A stretch of 64,000 bases of DNA from Gammaproteobacteria bacterium (GCA_020846135.1 JADLEK010000077.1:1-64000), one strand, 5' to 3'; shown: positions 54,639 to 63,422, counted from the stretch's first letter. A program made the numbers and translations. Notes: generated by a model from the sequence alone, not told the origin.

Positions 54639-57340
54639 CTGACGCTCGCCCCGATCCCGATCAGTTGCTGAACCGCCTCAAGCAGGAGGAGGTGTACGCC
54701 CGGCGCGGCAAACTGAAAATCTTTTTTGGCGCTTCGGCGGGGGTGGGCAAAACCTACGCCATGCTGCTGGCCGCTCGCCAGTTGCGCGAGCAGAGCGAAG
54801 ACGTGGTGGTGGGGATCGTTGAAACCCACGGTCGTCAGGAAACCGCCGTCTTGCTGGAAGGCCTCGAAATCCTGCCGCTTAAAGAGATTCCGCACCGGGA
54901 TCGGCTGCTTCGGGAGTTTGATCTCGACGGAGCGCTGGCGCGGCGGCCGGCGCTGATTCTGGTGGACGAACTGGCCCACAGCAACGCCCCCGGCGGCCGC
55001 CATCCCAAGCGCTGGCAGGATGTGGAAGAACTACTTGACGCCGGGATCGACGTGTTCACCACCATCAACGTCCAGCATCTGGAAAGTTTGAATGACGTGG
55101 TTGGCGGCATCACCGGCATCCGGGTCTGGGAAACGGTCACTGACCGGGTATTCGACCAGGCCGATGAAGTGGTGCTGGTCGATTTGCCGCCTGATGAACT
55201 GTTGCAGCGACTCAAGGAAGGCAAGATTTATCTGCCCGATCAGGCGGAACGCGCCATTCAGAATTTCTTCCGCAAGGGCAATTTACTGGCTTTGCGTGAA
55301 CTGGCGCTGCGCCGCACTGCCGACCGGGTCGATGGCGAAATGCGCAGCCATCAACGCCAGGATGGCGGCGCGCCAGGCCGAGTCGGCGAGGCGTTGCTGG
55401 TCGGCGTGGGTCCTGACCCGTCCGCCGATGCGCTGGTGCGAGCCGCCAGCCGGTTGGCCGCCAAACTGGATTGCCGCTGGTACGCCCTGTATGTCGAAAC
55501 CCCGGCCTTGCAACGACTGCCGGAGACCCATCGCCGGGCGATTCTGACCACGCTCAAACTGGCCCAGGACCTCGGCGCGCATACCGCGACCAAAGCTGCG
55601 GACGATATTGCCCCGGCGATGATTGAATACGCCCGCCGCCACAGTCTGAACCGGCTGGTCATCGGGCGCAGCCGGCCCGGTCGCTGGCGCTGGCCGCGCT
55701 CGACTCTGGCCAACCGGCTGGCGCGGCTAGCCCCGGATCTTGACCTGCTGGCCATTGCGCGGGACGACGGACCGCGCCGTTCACTCGGTCCGCTGGCGGA
55801 GGCGGATGACGAGGATCGGGTGTACCTGTCGCGCCCACCGCAACGCTATGGCGCAGCCTTGTTGATCTGCCTGGGAACTGCGCTGGCGGTTATGCCGCTG
55901 ACGCCCTATCTCGATTTGATCAACATCATCATGTTGTTGTTGCTGGCGGTCGTCGGTACGGCGGTCTGGTACGGGCGTGGCCCGGCGATGCTGGCGGCGC
56001 TGGTCAGCGTGGCGGCGTTCAATTTTTTCTTCGTGCCGCCGCTTTTCTCGTTCATGGTGGATGATTGGCATTACCTGCTGACTTTTGCGGTGATGCTGCT
56101 GGTCAGTCTGGTGGTCGGGCAACTGACCGCCCGGTATCGCTATCAGGCCGGGGTAGCGACCGCCCGCGAGGAACGCGCCCGGCATCTGTACGAAATGGCC
56201 CGCGAGCTGTCGGGCGCCCTCACCGATGAACAGGTCATCGAGATCAGCGAACACGGCATCGCGGCCAGCTTCCGGGTCAAGGCGCGGTTGCTGTTGCCGG
56301 ATGAACACGACCGGTTGCAACCGCCGCCGGTGCGGCCCGGCAAGCCCAAAACGGATTTAGCCATCGCCCAATGGTGTTTTGACCGGAATGCGCCAGCGGG
56401 CTTTGGCACCGACACCCTGCCTGCGAATTCCCAATTGTATCTACCGCTGAAAGCGCCGCTGCGGACCCGTGGGGTGTTGAGCGTGGCTCCGGAACAGCGC
56501 CGCCTGCTGCTGATTCCCGAACAACGCCGAATGCTGGACACCTTTGCTGCGCTGATCGCCATTGCTCTGGAGCGGGTGCATTTTGCGGTGGTGGCCCGCG
56601 ATACCCTGGTCAAAATGGAAGCCGAGCGGCAGCGTAATTCGCTGCTGGCGGCGCTCTCCCATGATTTACGCACCCCGTTGACCGCGCTCATCGGTCTGGC
56701 GGAAACCCTGGCGCTGACCCTGACCGTCGAGCAATCGCCCCATCAGGAATCATTGACCGCGATCCACGAGCAGGCGGTGCGCATGGCGCTGCTGGCCGAC
56801 AATCTGCTGGACATGGCCAAGCTGCAAACCGGGGGGGTGCGGCTGCGCAAGGACTGGCAATCGCTGGAAGAACTGGTCGGATCGGCGGTGCGGATGCTGG
56901 AACAGCCCTTGCGCGATCATCCGTTGCGGTTGCAACTGGCCCCCGAGTTGCCGCTGATCAACTGCGATGCGGTCTTGATCGAACGGGTACTGGTCAACCT
57001 GCTGGAAAATGCCGCTAAATACACCGCGTCCGGGGTGGCGATTGGGGTTACTGCGGTGACTGACGGCGACTGGCTGAAGGTGGAAGTCTGGGATCAAGGG
57101 CCGGGCTTGCCGGCGGGGCAGGAGCAAACCGTGTTTGAAAAATTCAGCCGTGGCCACGCCGAATCGGCAGCACCGGGTGTTGGTCTGGGGTTGGCGATCT
57201 GCCAGGCGATCATTCAAGCCCATCGGGGCCGGATTCAGGCGGCGAACCGGGCATCGGGCGGCGCGGTGTTTATCTTCACGCTGCCGCTGGAAACTCCCCC
57301 GCCGCTCGAAGCCGAAGGCGATGTCGGCGAGGAGTGGTAG
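54635..57340 (+). CDS. kdpD: Osmosensitive potassium-channel sensor kinase KdpD
   Basis: 901 residues, full length. Order: KdpD N-terminal domain with Walker A FFGASAGVGKTYAML and Walker-B-like ILVDELAHSN (20-230), universal-stress-like domain (about 250-375), four membrane helices (405-510), GAF-like region, then kinase with H676 in ALSHDLRTPL and LENAAKYT, GLGLAICQ. It controls KdpE in response to potassium limitation. It starts inside the wspR stop, so it is translated with the Wsp cluster rather than with kdpABC, 11.5 kb upstream. Confidence 0.97.
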   Translation: MTDARPDPDQLLNRLKQEEVYARRGKLKIFFGASAGVGKTYAMLLAARQLREQSEDVVVGIVETHGRQETAVLLEGLEILPLKEIPHRDRLLREFDLDGALARRPALILVDELAHSNAPGGRHPKRWQDVEELLDAGIDVFTTINVQHLESLNDVVGGITGIRVWETVTDRVFDQADEVVLVDLPPDELLQRLKEGKIYLPDQAERAIQNFFRKGNLLALRELALRRTADRVDGEMRSHQRQDGGAPGRVGEALLVGVGPDPSADALVRAASRLAAKLDCRWYALYVETPALQRLPETHRRAILTTLKLAQDLGAHTATKAADDIAPAMIEYARRHSLNRLVIGRSRPGRWRWPRSTLANRLARLAPDLDLLAIARDDGPRRSLGPLAEADDEDRVYLSRPPQRYGAALLICLGTALAVMPLTPYLDLINIIMLLLLAVVGTAVWYGRGPAMLAALVSVAAFNFFFVPPLFSFMVDDWHYLLTFAVMLLVSLVVGQLTARYRYQAGVATAREERARHLYEMARELSGALTDEQVIEISEHGIAASFRVKARLLLPDEHDRLQPPPVRPGKPKTDLAIAQWCFDRNAPAGFGTDTLPANSQLYLPLKAPLRTRGVLSVAPEQRRLLLIPEQRRMLDTFAALIAIALERVHFAVVARDTLVKMEAERQRNSLLAALSHDLRTPLTALIGLAETLALTLTVEQSPHQESLTAIHEQAVRMALLADNLLDMAKLQTGGVRLRKDWQSLEELVGSAVRMLEQPLRDHPLRLQLAPELPLINCDAVLIERVLVNLLENAAKYTASGVAIGVTAVTDGDWLKVEVWDQGPGLPAGQEQTVFEKFSRGHAESAAPGVGLGLAICQAIIQAHRGRIQAANRASGGAVFIFTLPLETPPPLEAEGDVGEEW

Positions 57341-57345
57341 CGATC

Positions 57346-58047
57346 ATGACCGCCCTGTTAGAAGCGCCGTTGACCGTCCTCATCATCGAGGATGAACAGG
57401 CCATTCGCCGTTTCGTCCGCGCCGCGCTGGAAGGCGAAGGCCATCGGGTGCATGAGACCGGAACCTTGCAACGCGGTTTGTTGGAAGCCGGGACCCGCAA
57501 GCCGGACCTGGTGATTCTCGATCTCGGTTTGCCGGATGGCGATGGTGTGGATTTCATCCGCGATCTGCGGACCTGGAGCGGAATGCCGGTGCTGGTATTG
57601 TCCGCGCGGGTCGAGGAATACGACAAGGTCGAGGCGCTGGATGCCGGGGCCGACGATTATCTGGTTAAACCGTTCGGCGTCGAGGAATTGCTGGCGCGGG
57701 TCCGGGCGGTCTGTCGGCGGCGGGGGCGGGAGCCAGATGGCGCGACGATCATTGCCTTTGGCGAAGTCAGCGTTGACCTGGAGCAGCGACAAGTGACCTG
57801 CAACGGTCAGCCGGTTCACCTGACGCCTATTGAATTCCGGTTGCTGGCGACGCTGATCGCCCGGCCCGGCAAGGTATTGACCCACCGCCAGTTGCTGCGC
57901 GATGTCTGGGGGCCGGCTTCGGTCGAACGCAGTCATTATCTGCGGATTTACATGGGCCATTTGCGCCGGAAGCTGGAAGCCGATCCAGCCCGCCCCCGAT
58001 ATTTACAAACTGAAACCGGGATTGGCTACCGGTTTTGCCTGAATTAA
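57346..58047 (+). CDS. kdpE: Potassium regulon response regulator KdpE
   Basis: 233 residues from the ATG; a GTG four codons earlier overlaps kdpD. The OmpR-type receiver has D59 in VILDLGLPDGDG and IIEDEQAIRRFVRAALEGEG near the start; the winged helix (about 135-233) includes LTPIEFRLLATLIARPGKVL, THRQLLRDVWGP and YLQTETGIGYRF. It activates the kdp promoter when phosphorylated by KdpD. Last gene of the long plus-strand run. Confidence 0.97.
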   Translation: MTALLEAPLTVLIIEDEQAIRRFVRAALEGEGHRVHETGTLQRGLLEAGTRKPDLVILDLGLPDGDGVDFIRDLRTWSGMPVLVLSARVEEYDKVEALDAGADDYLVKPFGVEELLARVRAVCRRRGREPDGATIIAFGEVSVDLEQRQVTCNGQPVHLTPIEFRLLATLIARPGKVLTHRQLLRDVWGPASVERSHYLRIYMGHLRRKLEADPARPRYLQTETGIGYRFCLN

Positions 58048-58219
58048 TCAACGATCAGACAGAATTTCCCCCGTCTGCCGGCTGAAAACCAGCCCCTCAT
58101 TCGCTATTCCCCGTTGCCATTTTTACGCGATTTTTATATCCCATCCCGCCACTTTTACGCCTTCTTTACGGCGCTTCCGGTAAAAAAATCAAGGTTCAAA
58201 AACCTACCGTGACGCGGCG

Positions 58220-58457
58220 TCCGGCGTGATCACCGCCAAGATCATGAATCTGTTCCTGAAGGACAAGATCAACCCGCTGATCGGTTCAGCCAGGATTGCC
58301 TCGGTACCCATCGCTGCTCGGGTTTCCCACATCGTGGCCAACCAGGCGAACCCGCATAATCATCTGATCTTCCACGCGATGGGTCCCAATCTGGCCGGGG
58401 TATTCGGCACGGCCATTTCCGTGCGGGATCATGCTGGCGCTGCTTGGTGTTCAATAG
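58220..58457 (+). pseudogene. oadB: Oxaloacetate decarboxylase beta subunit (OadB) C-terminal relic
   Basis: About 70 codons in one frame (GVITAKIMNLFLKDKINPLIG, SVPIAARVSHIVANQA, FHAMGPNLAGVFGTAISV) match the C-terminus of OadB-type sodium-pumping decarboxylases, normally near 430 residues. After a one-base shift the end continues as IMLALLGVQ and stops at TAG 58455. The N-terminal four fifths and the alpha and gamma genes are missing. The 745-base gap 58048-58792 holds this relic, a repeat and no intact gene. Confidence 0.8.
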
Positions 58458-58494
58458 ATAGCAGATCAGCAATTTTCATTTTGGCCCCAAGCGC

Positions 58495-58621
58495 CGTCGT
58501 TCCGGCAAGGAGGCCGGAACCCAGCGCCAAGAAGAGCAAAGGTGGATGCCCCAAAGCTACGCTGTCGCGCCAAACCTTCACGTCCTTGTGAGTGGATTTC
58601 GGTATCCATGCCGGAATGACG
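58495..58621. repeat. MITE-like element with 13-bp imperfect terminal inverted repeats
   Basis: CGTCGTTCCGGCA (58495-58507) and TGCCGGAATGACG (58609-58621) are inverted with one mismatch. Inside are GGCCGGAACCCAG and GGATTTCGGTATCCATG, typical of a common proteobacterial interspersed repeat. It sits between the oadB relic and fpr, and may be responsible for the decay. Confidence 0.7.
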
Positions 58622-58792
58622 AAGTATATAAGCCCTCGCTTTCTCATATTGAGAATTGCTGCCTATAGATCACGCTACTCGCAAGGAGTAGTGATAATCT
58701 TCGCCATTCCCACTCAATCAGCCATCGTTTCCAGCCTGCCCGGTCGACTGTTGCGGTCGGGCGGGCTGACGATGTTTTATGCGGCCCGACTT

Positions 58793-59569
58793 ATGAAAGC
58801 TTTTAATACTGAAAAAGTGCTGAGTGTTCAGCACTGGAACGACACCCTGTTCAGCTTCAAAACCACCCGCGATCCGGGACTGCGCTTTCGGAACGGCCAT
58901 TTCGTGATGGTCGGTCTGGAGGTGGAAGGTCGCCCGCTGATGCGGGCTTACAGCATCGCCAGCGCCAACTATGAAGAGTGTCTGGAATTTTTTAGCATCA
59001 AGGCCCCGAACGGCCCCCTGACCTCGCGCTTGCAACATCTCCAGGAAGGCGATCCGGTGCTGGTCAGCCGCAAGCCGGTCGGCGCTCTGGTCATTGATGA
59101 TTTATTACCTGGCCGCCGGCTTTATCTGCTCAGTTCCGGAACCGGTCTGGCCCCGTTTATGAGCATCATCAAGGACCCTGACACCTACGATCGCTTCGAG
59201 CAGGTGGTACTCGTGCATGGCGTTCGCTATGTGAGCGAACTGGCCTACGCTGACTTCATCACCCACGAGTTGCCCAATGACGAGTTTTTGGGCGAAACCG
59301 TCCGTGAGAAGCTGATTTACTATCCGACCGTGACCCGCCAACCGTTCCATCATCAGGGGCGGCTCACCGATTTGATCGAAACCGGCAAGCTGTTTGCAGA
59401 CCTCGGATTGCCCCCGCTGAATCCTGAACACGACCGGGCGATGATTTGCGGCAGTTCCTGGATGTTGAAGGACACCTGCGTCCTGCTCAACGCCCGGGGG
59501 TTTACCCTATCGCCTCGCGCCGGCGAACCCGGCGATTATGTCATTGAGCGGGCTTTTGTCGAACGGTGA
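58793..59569 (+). CDS. fpr: Ferredoxin/flavodoxin-NADP+ reductase Fpr
   Basis: 258 residues, the usual length. FAD-binding: RPLMRAYSIASANY; NADP-binding: YLLSSGTGLAPFMSII and HGVRYVSELAY; C-terminus ends VIERAFVER. It exchanges electrons between NADPH and ferredoxin or flavodoxin and helps against oxidative stress. The start MKAFNTEKVLSVQHWNDTLF aligns with relatives; longer frames reaching back to 58592 run through the repeat and are rejected. Confidence 0.94.
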   Translation: MKAFNTEKVLSVQHWNDTLFSFKTTRDPGLRFRNGHFVMVGLEVEGRPLMRAYSIASANYEECLEFFSIKAPNGPLTSRLQHLQEGDPVLVSRKPVGALVIDDLLPGRRLYLLSSGTGLAPFMSIIKDPDTYDRFEQVVLVHGVRYVSELAYADFITHELPNDEFLGETVREKLIYYPTVTRQPFHHQGRLTDLIETGKLFADLGLPPLNPEHDRAMICGSSWMLKDTCVLLNARGFTLSPRAGEPGDYVIERAFVER

Positions 59570-59661
59570 GTCGTCGCCTCCAAGCCGCATCCGGGAGTTC
59601 GTGATCGGTTCATGATTGGGGTACCCGGACTGCCCCCTCAGCTTACGGAGAACACACCGCG

Positions 59662-60303
59662 ATGTCAGCAACACTGGATGAATTCGAGAGCGCTCTGCTG
59701 GCGCTGGATCGGGTGCGGGTTAGTGAACTGCTCGACGCCGTCGCGGCAAACCAGACTCCGCTGCTGGCCGTCGAGAGCCTGATCCGCCCGGCGCTGGAGC
59801 GGATCGGCAAGCTCTGGGAAGATAACCGCTGCGCCCTGTCCCAGGTTTACATGAGCGGGCGGATTTGCGAAGAAATGGTCGATGTCCTGCTGGGGCCGGC
59901 GGCCACCACCCCGCGGGTAGCGCCCGGCAACGCCCGGCTGGCGCTGGCGGTGCTGGATGATTACCACCTGCTCGGCAAACAGATCGTGCGCGCCGTGCTG
60001 CGGGCGGCGGGTTGGCCGGTGTTGGATTACGGGCGACAAAGCGTGGCTGAATTGGTCGCCCGAACCTGTGCCGATGAAATCGACATCCTGATGATCTCCA
60101 CCCTGATGCTGCCCTCCGCCCTGCAGGTGCGTGAGGTGACCACACAGTTGCGCGAATTGTCGCCCCGGACCCAGATCGTGGTGGGCGGAGCACCGTTCCG
60201 CTTTGATCCCGAACTGTGGAAAGAGGTCGGGGCTGATGCGATGGGCATGAACGCCGCCGAGGCGGTGGCGATCGTCCAGCGGTTGTCCGGAGGTGCGTCA
60301 TGA
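59662..60303 (+). CDS. Corrinoid-binding protein of methyltransferase system
   Basis: 213 residues. Helical cap (1-85, ALERIGKLWEDNRCALSQVYMSG) then a cobalamin-binding Rossmann domain with the lower axial His H102 in DYHLLGKQIV (DxHxxG) and GGAPFRFDPEL near the C-terminus. It carries methyl groups on cobalamin between two methyltransferases, like MtaC/MtbC. ACGGAGAA precedes the ATG. Its stop overlaps the next gene, a UroD-like methyltransferase. Confidence 0.88.
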   Translation: MSATLDEFESALLALDRVRVSELLDAVAANQTPLLAVESLIRPALERIGKLWEDNRCALSQVYMSGRICEEMVDVLLGPAATTPRVAPGNARLALAVLDDYHLLGKQIVRAVLRAAGWPVLDYGRQSVAELVARTCADEIDILMISTLMLPSALQVREVTTQLRELSPRTQIVVGGAPFRFDPELWKEVGADAMGMNAAEAVAIVQRLSGGAS

Positions 60304-61361
60304 TCCGCAATATGACGTCGATGCAGCGGGTAGTGACGACGCTCGGCCATCACGAACCGGATCGGGTCCCGTTTTTCCTGTTGCCGGCCTTGCAGGGGGC
60401 GCGGGAACTGGGTCTGCCGATTCGCAAATACTTTTCCCGGCCCGAGTACGTCACCGAAGGCCAATGCCGGCTCCAGGCCAAATTTGGCCATGATTGCCTC
60501 TACGCTTTTTACCATGCCGCTCTCGAAACCGAAGCCTGGGGCGGTGAAATCATCTTCCGCGATGACGGCCCGCCCAATGCCGGACTGCCCCCGATCAGCG
60601 ATATTGAGGATATTCTGCATCTCACCCCGCCGCGCATTGAAGACAGCCCCGGCCTGTTGCGGGTGCTGGAGACCATTCGGCAACTGGCAGCGCGGACTCA
60701 GGGCGAAATCCCGATCATTGGCGTGGCGATGTCGCCGTTCTCGCTGCCGGTGATGCAGCTCGGGTTTGAAGCCTATCTGCTATTACTGCATGAGCGGCGC
60801 GATCTGCTAAACCACCTGCTGAGCCTTAATGAAGCCTTTTGCGTCGCCTGGGCCAATGCGCAATGCGCCGCCGGGGCCAATGCCATCTGCTATTTCGATC
60901 CGGTCTCGTCCAGCACCATCATTCCCCGCAGCCTGTATCTGGAAACCGGGTTTCCCTGCGCCCGGCGGATGCTGGCCCGAATCCCGGCGGCAGTGGCGAT
61001 TCACTTGGCCTCCGGCTGCGGTTTGCCGATCGTTGATGAACTAGCGGCCACCGGCGCCGCGATGATCGGGGTCAGCAGCAGCGAGGATCTGGCCGAGTAC
61101 AAGCAGGTGTGTCAGGGCAAGATCGGGCTGTTGGGCAATCTGAACGGCATTACCATGCGCCGCTGGACACCCGCCGAGGCCGAGGCGGCGGTCAAGGACT
61201 GCATCGCCAAGGCCGGGATCGGCGGCGGTTTTGTGCTGGCCGACAACCATGGTGAAATTCCCTGGCAAGTACCGGATGACGTGCTGTTCGCCATTGCCGA
61301 AGCCGCACGGCGCTGGGGGCGGTATCCGCTGGACTGGGTCGCCACCGCCGGCGGGGTCTGA
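60300..61361 (+). CDS. Uroporphyrinogen-decarboxylase-like corrinoid methyltransferase (MtaA/MtbA family)
   Basis: 353 residues. The UroD-type barrel begins MTSMQRVVTTLGHHEPDRVPFF and ends in a GGGFVLADNHGEIPWQVPDD block. In archaeal MtaA zinc is bound by HxC and a distant Cys; here the equivalent positions read H235, then C240 (IHLASGCG), and H317 in place of the last Cys, so the metal site is altered. It would move methyl groups from the corrinoid protein to a thiol or other acceptor. Coupled to the corrinoid gene by ATGA. Confidence 0.82.
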   Translation: MIRNMTSMQRVVTTLGHHEPDRVPFFLLPALQGARELGLPIRKYFSRPEYVTEGQCRLQAKFGHDCLYAFYHAALETEAWGGEIIFRDDGPPNAGLPPISDIEDILHLTPPRIEDSPGLLRVLETIRQLAARTQGEIPIIGVAMSPFSLPVMQLGFEAYLLLLHERRDLLNHLLSLNEAFCVAWANAQCAAGANAICYFDPVSSSTIIPRSLYLETGFPCARRMLARIPAAVAIHLASGCGLPIVDELAATGAAMIGVSSSEDLAEYKQVCQGKIGLLGNLNGITMRRWTPAEAEAAVKDCIAKAGIGGGFVLADNHGEIPWQVPDDVLFAIAEAARRWGRYPLDWVATAGGV

Positions 61362-61362
61362 A

Positions 61363-62613
61363 ATGCGCTTCTGGATCTGTCGCCATTTCGCCGCCGAGGC
61401 CCGCGCCGCCATTGCGGGCGTTCCGGAACTGGCGCAGGCGACGATTCATGCATTTCCGGCCTGCTGCGGGTGTCCCGCCCTGTCCGTGGCGGCGATCCGC
61501 GAGCAGATCGCTACGATTCCCGCCGATGAGCCGATGGTCTGGATCGGCGGAATCTGCCTGCAACCGTTGCTCATGGAACTGGCGGACGAACGGCGAATTC
61601 AGCTTCATCTTTTCAAGCAATGCTTTCACCTGGTCGCCGATCCGGACTGGGTCGATGCGCAACTGCGCGACGGCGCTTATCTATGTACGCCCGGCTGGCT
61701 GGCAAATTGGCCGGATCATCTGGCCCGGATGGGTTTGACCACTCCGGAACTGGCCCGGGATCTGTTCGGTGACAGTATTCAGCGGCTGGTCCTGCTGGAT
61801 ACCGGGCAGGACCCGCAAGCAGCGGCGCGGCTGACGGCGCTGTCCACTTATGTGGGGCGATCGGCGGAAACGGTCCCGATGGGTCTGGGTTATTTGCGTC
61901 TTTATCTGATCCGGCTGGCCGAGCGGCTCAGCCGTGATGCCGAACGCCAGCAAGCCGCTGCCCAGTTGGCCGACGCTCGGGGTCAGGCGTCCGAAGTGGT
62001 CATGGCCATGGATTTTCTGGGCCGACTGGCGACTGCTCCGCATCAGAGCGAAACCATTATCCAGTTGCTCGATCTGTTGACTGCGCTGTTTGCGCCGCAG
62101 CAACTGTTTTATGTGGCGGTGGAGAATGGCCAACTCCAGCCGCCGGTGACCGCACAGCCGCTGCCGGACGCCCAGCTTGAGGCAGTCGCGGAGTTTTTCG
62201 CGGGAACGGCTCCCTATACCGAGATCGATGCCGGTCAAGGCTTTCTGTTGCGGATTTGCCACGGCGCGGAGACGTTACGAGCCAGCAAGACCCGCTATCA
62301 CACCCTGTTTACGTCGATGCAGGAGGGTTTTGCCCTGTATGAAATCATCTGCGATAGCCAGGGCCGTCCGGTCGATTACCGGTTTATGGACATGAACCCG
62401 GCGTTTGAGTACCTGACCGGCTTGAAGCGCGAGAACCTGATCGGACGCACCGTGCGCGAAGTGCTGCCAGGCACCGAAAAACACTGGATTCAGCGCTATG
62501 GCGCGGTCGCGCTGACCGGGGTCGCCCAGCGCTTTGAGAACTTTTCCGACGAACCGAATCGGCACTATGACGTGTACGCCTACAGCCTGATGCGTGGCGG
62601 CTGGCGGCGCTGA
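61363..62613 (+). CDS. DUF1638-like / PAS sensor protein, truncated by internal deletion
   Basis: 416 residues in frame. N-terminal ~185 resemble DUF1638, a family linked with corrinoid methyltransferases, with cysteines in FPACCGCPALS, GGICLQ, FKQCFH and GAYLCTPGWLANW. A coiled stretch (about 185-220) and a weak GAF-like part lead to a PAS domain (about 310-400, MQEGFALYEIICD, FMDMNPAFEYLTGLKRENLIGR). The frame ends at LMRGGWRR, where sequence jumps to an EAL domain fragment in another frame. The ATG lies one base after the methyltransferase stop. Before the deletion it was probably a sensor controlling c-di-GMP. Confidence 0.7.
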   Translation: MRFWICRHFAAEARAAIAGVPELAQATIHAFPACCGCPALSVAAIREQIATIPADEPMVWIGGICLQPLLMELADERRIQLHLFKQCFHLVADPDWVDAQLRDGAYLCTPGWLANWPDHLARMGLTTPELARDLFGDSIQRLVLLDTGQDPQAAARLTALSTYVGRSAETVPMGLGYLRLYLIRLAERLSRDAERQQAAAQLADARGQASEVVMAMDFLGRLATAPHQSETIIQLLDLLTALFAPQQLFYVAVENGQLQPPVTAQPLPDAQLEAVAEFFAGTAPYTEIDAGQGFLLRICHGAETLRASKTRYHTLFTSMQEGFALYEIICDSQGRPVDYRFMDMNPAFEYLTGLKRENLIGRTVREVLPGTEKHWIQRYGAVALTGVAQRFENFSDEPNRHYDVYAYSLMRGGWRR

Positions 62614-62804
62614 AGCGTTATGACTTGCCGCCGACCGCGCTGGAACTGGATCTGACCGAATCGACCCTGCTCGATGCCGGCGCCGAAACGGCGGACACCA
62701 TCGAAGCGCTGCGGCAACTGGGATTGCGGCTGGCGATTGATGATTTCGGCACCGGCTATTCCAAGTTAGCCATTCTGCTAGAACAGGGTTGCGATTGCGC
62801 CTAG
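62601..62804 (+). pseudogene. EAL-domain (c-di-GMP phosphodiesterase) fragment
   Basis: About 67 codons, in a different frame and overlapping the end of the PAS gene: LAALKRYDLPPTALELDLTE then LRLAIDDFGTGYSKL, the second half of an EAL domain, ending at TAG 62802. The DDFGTGYS motif is intact but the catalytic N-terminal EAL part is missing. It is best read as the 3' remnant of the gene that starts at 61363. Confidence 0.85.
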
Positions 62805-62896
62805 GGTTTATCTGTTCAGCCCGCCACTGCCAGCGGCGGAATTTGCGGCGTGGAGCCGTTGACTGTGCTGTTTTCAATTCGATGAGGAGCTACCCG

Positions 62897-63340
62897 ATGA
62901 GTGAACAAAAAGCCAAACCGGCTGGCGGGTTCGACGCCGCGCTTAAAGCCGTGCGCCAGCGCCTGATGGAGCAGGGCAACCGGTTTGATCGTGGCCCCGC
63001 CTATGAAGGCGATGGGAAAGTGCTGGCCGGGGTCAAGCAGACCGTGCGGATGTACGAAGGGATGGGTTACGTCAAGCTGATGGAGCTGGGCAATCCGCCG
63101 GTGTATGCGGTTCTGGATCGCGGCCATCGCGAGGTCCATATTTTCGAGGTGCGCGACCCGAAGATTCAGGCTTGGCTGACCAACGAGGAGGCGGCGCTGA
63201 ATGATCCGGCTATGCGCGCCTACATGCTGGAACAGTCCGGGTTGAGTGAGAAAGACTTGTCTGTGGCCGAAAAGCCCCGGCATTTTCATATTAATGAGGT
63301 GGATAACGTGTTCATCGCCAGCACTGAGGATGGCGACTGA
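62897..63340 (+). CDS. Conserved hypothetical protein
   Basis: 147 residues from ATG 62897 with GAGGAG eight bases before it. The sequence (FDAALKAVRQRLMEQGNRFD, VKQTVRMYEGMGYVKLMEL, YAVLDRGHREVHIFEVRDP) is soluble, charged and without signal or membrane segment; no family was recognised. An in-frame extension to 62789 would enter the EAL remnant and is rejected. It stands alone, 92 bases after the remnant. Confidence 0.75.
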   Translation: MSEQKAKPAGGFDAALKAVRQRLMEQGNRFDRGPAYEGDGKVLAGVKQTVRMYEGMGYVKLMELGNPPVYAVLDRGHREVHIFEVRDPKIQAWLTNEEAALNDPAMRAYMLEQSGLSEKDLSVAEKPRHFHINEVDNVFIASTEDGD

Positions 63341-63422
63341 ACCCCCTGTTTTGTAACCCGGTTGCCGTTTTTAAGGCGCTATCCGGAGTTGACCGATCGT
63401 TGATTAACTGGGAGGCATGGAC

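Noticed and set aside
58592..58792. Longer N-terminus for Fpr
   Set aside because: Extension lies partly in the MITE-like repeat; the 258-residue form matches the family exactly.
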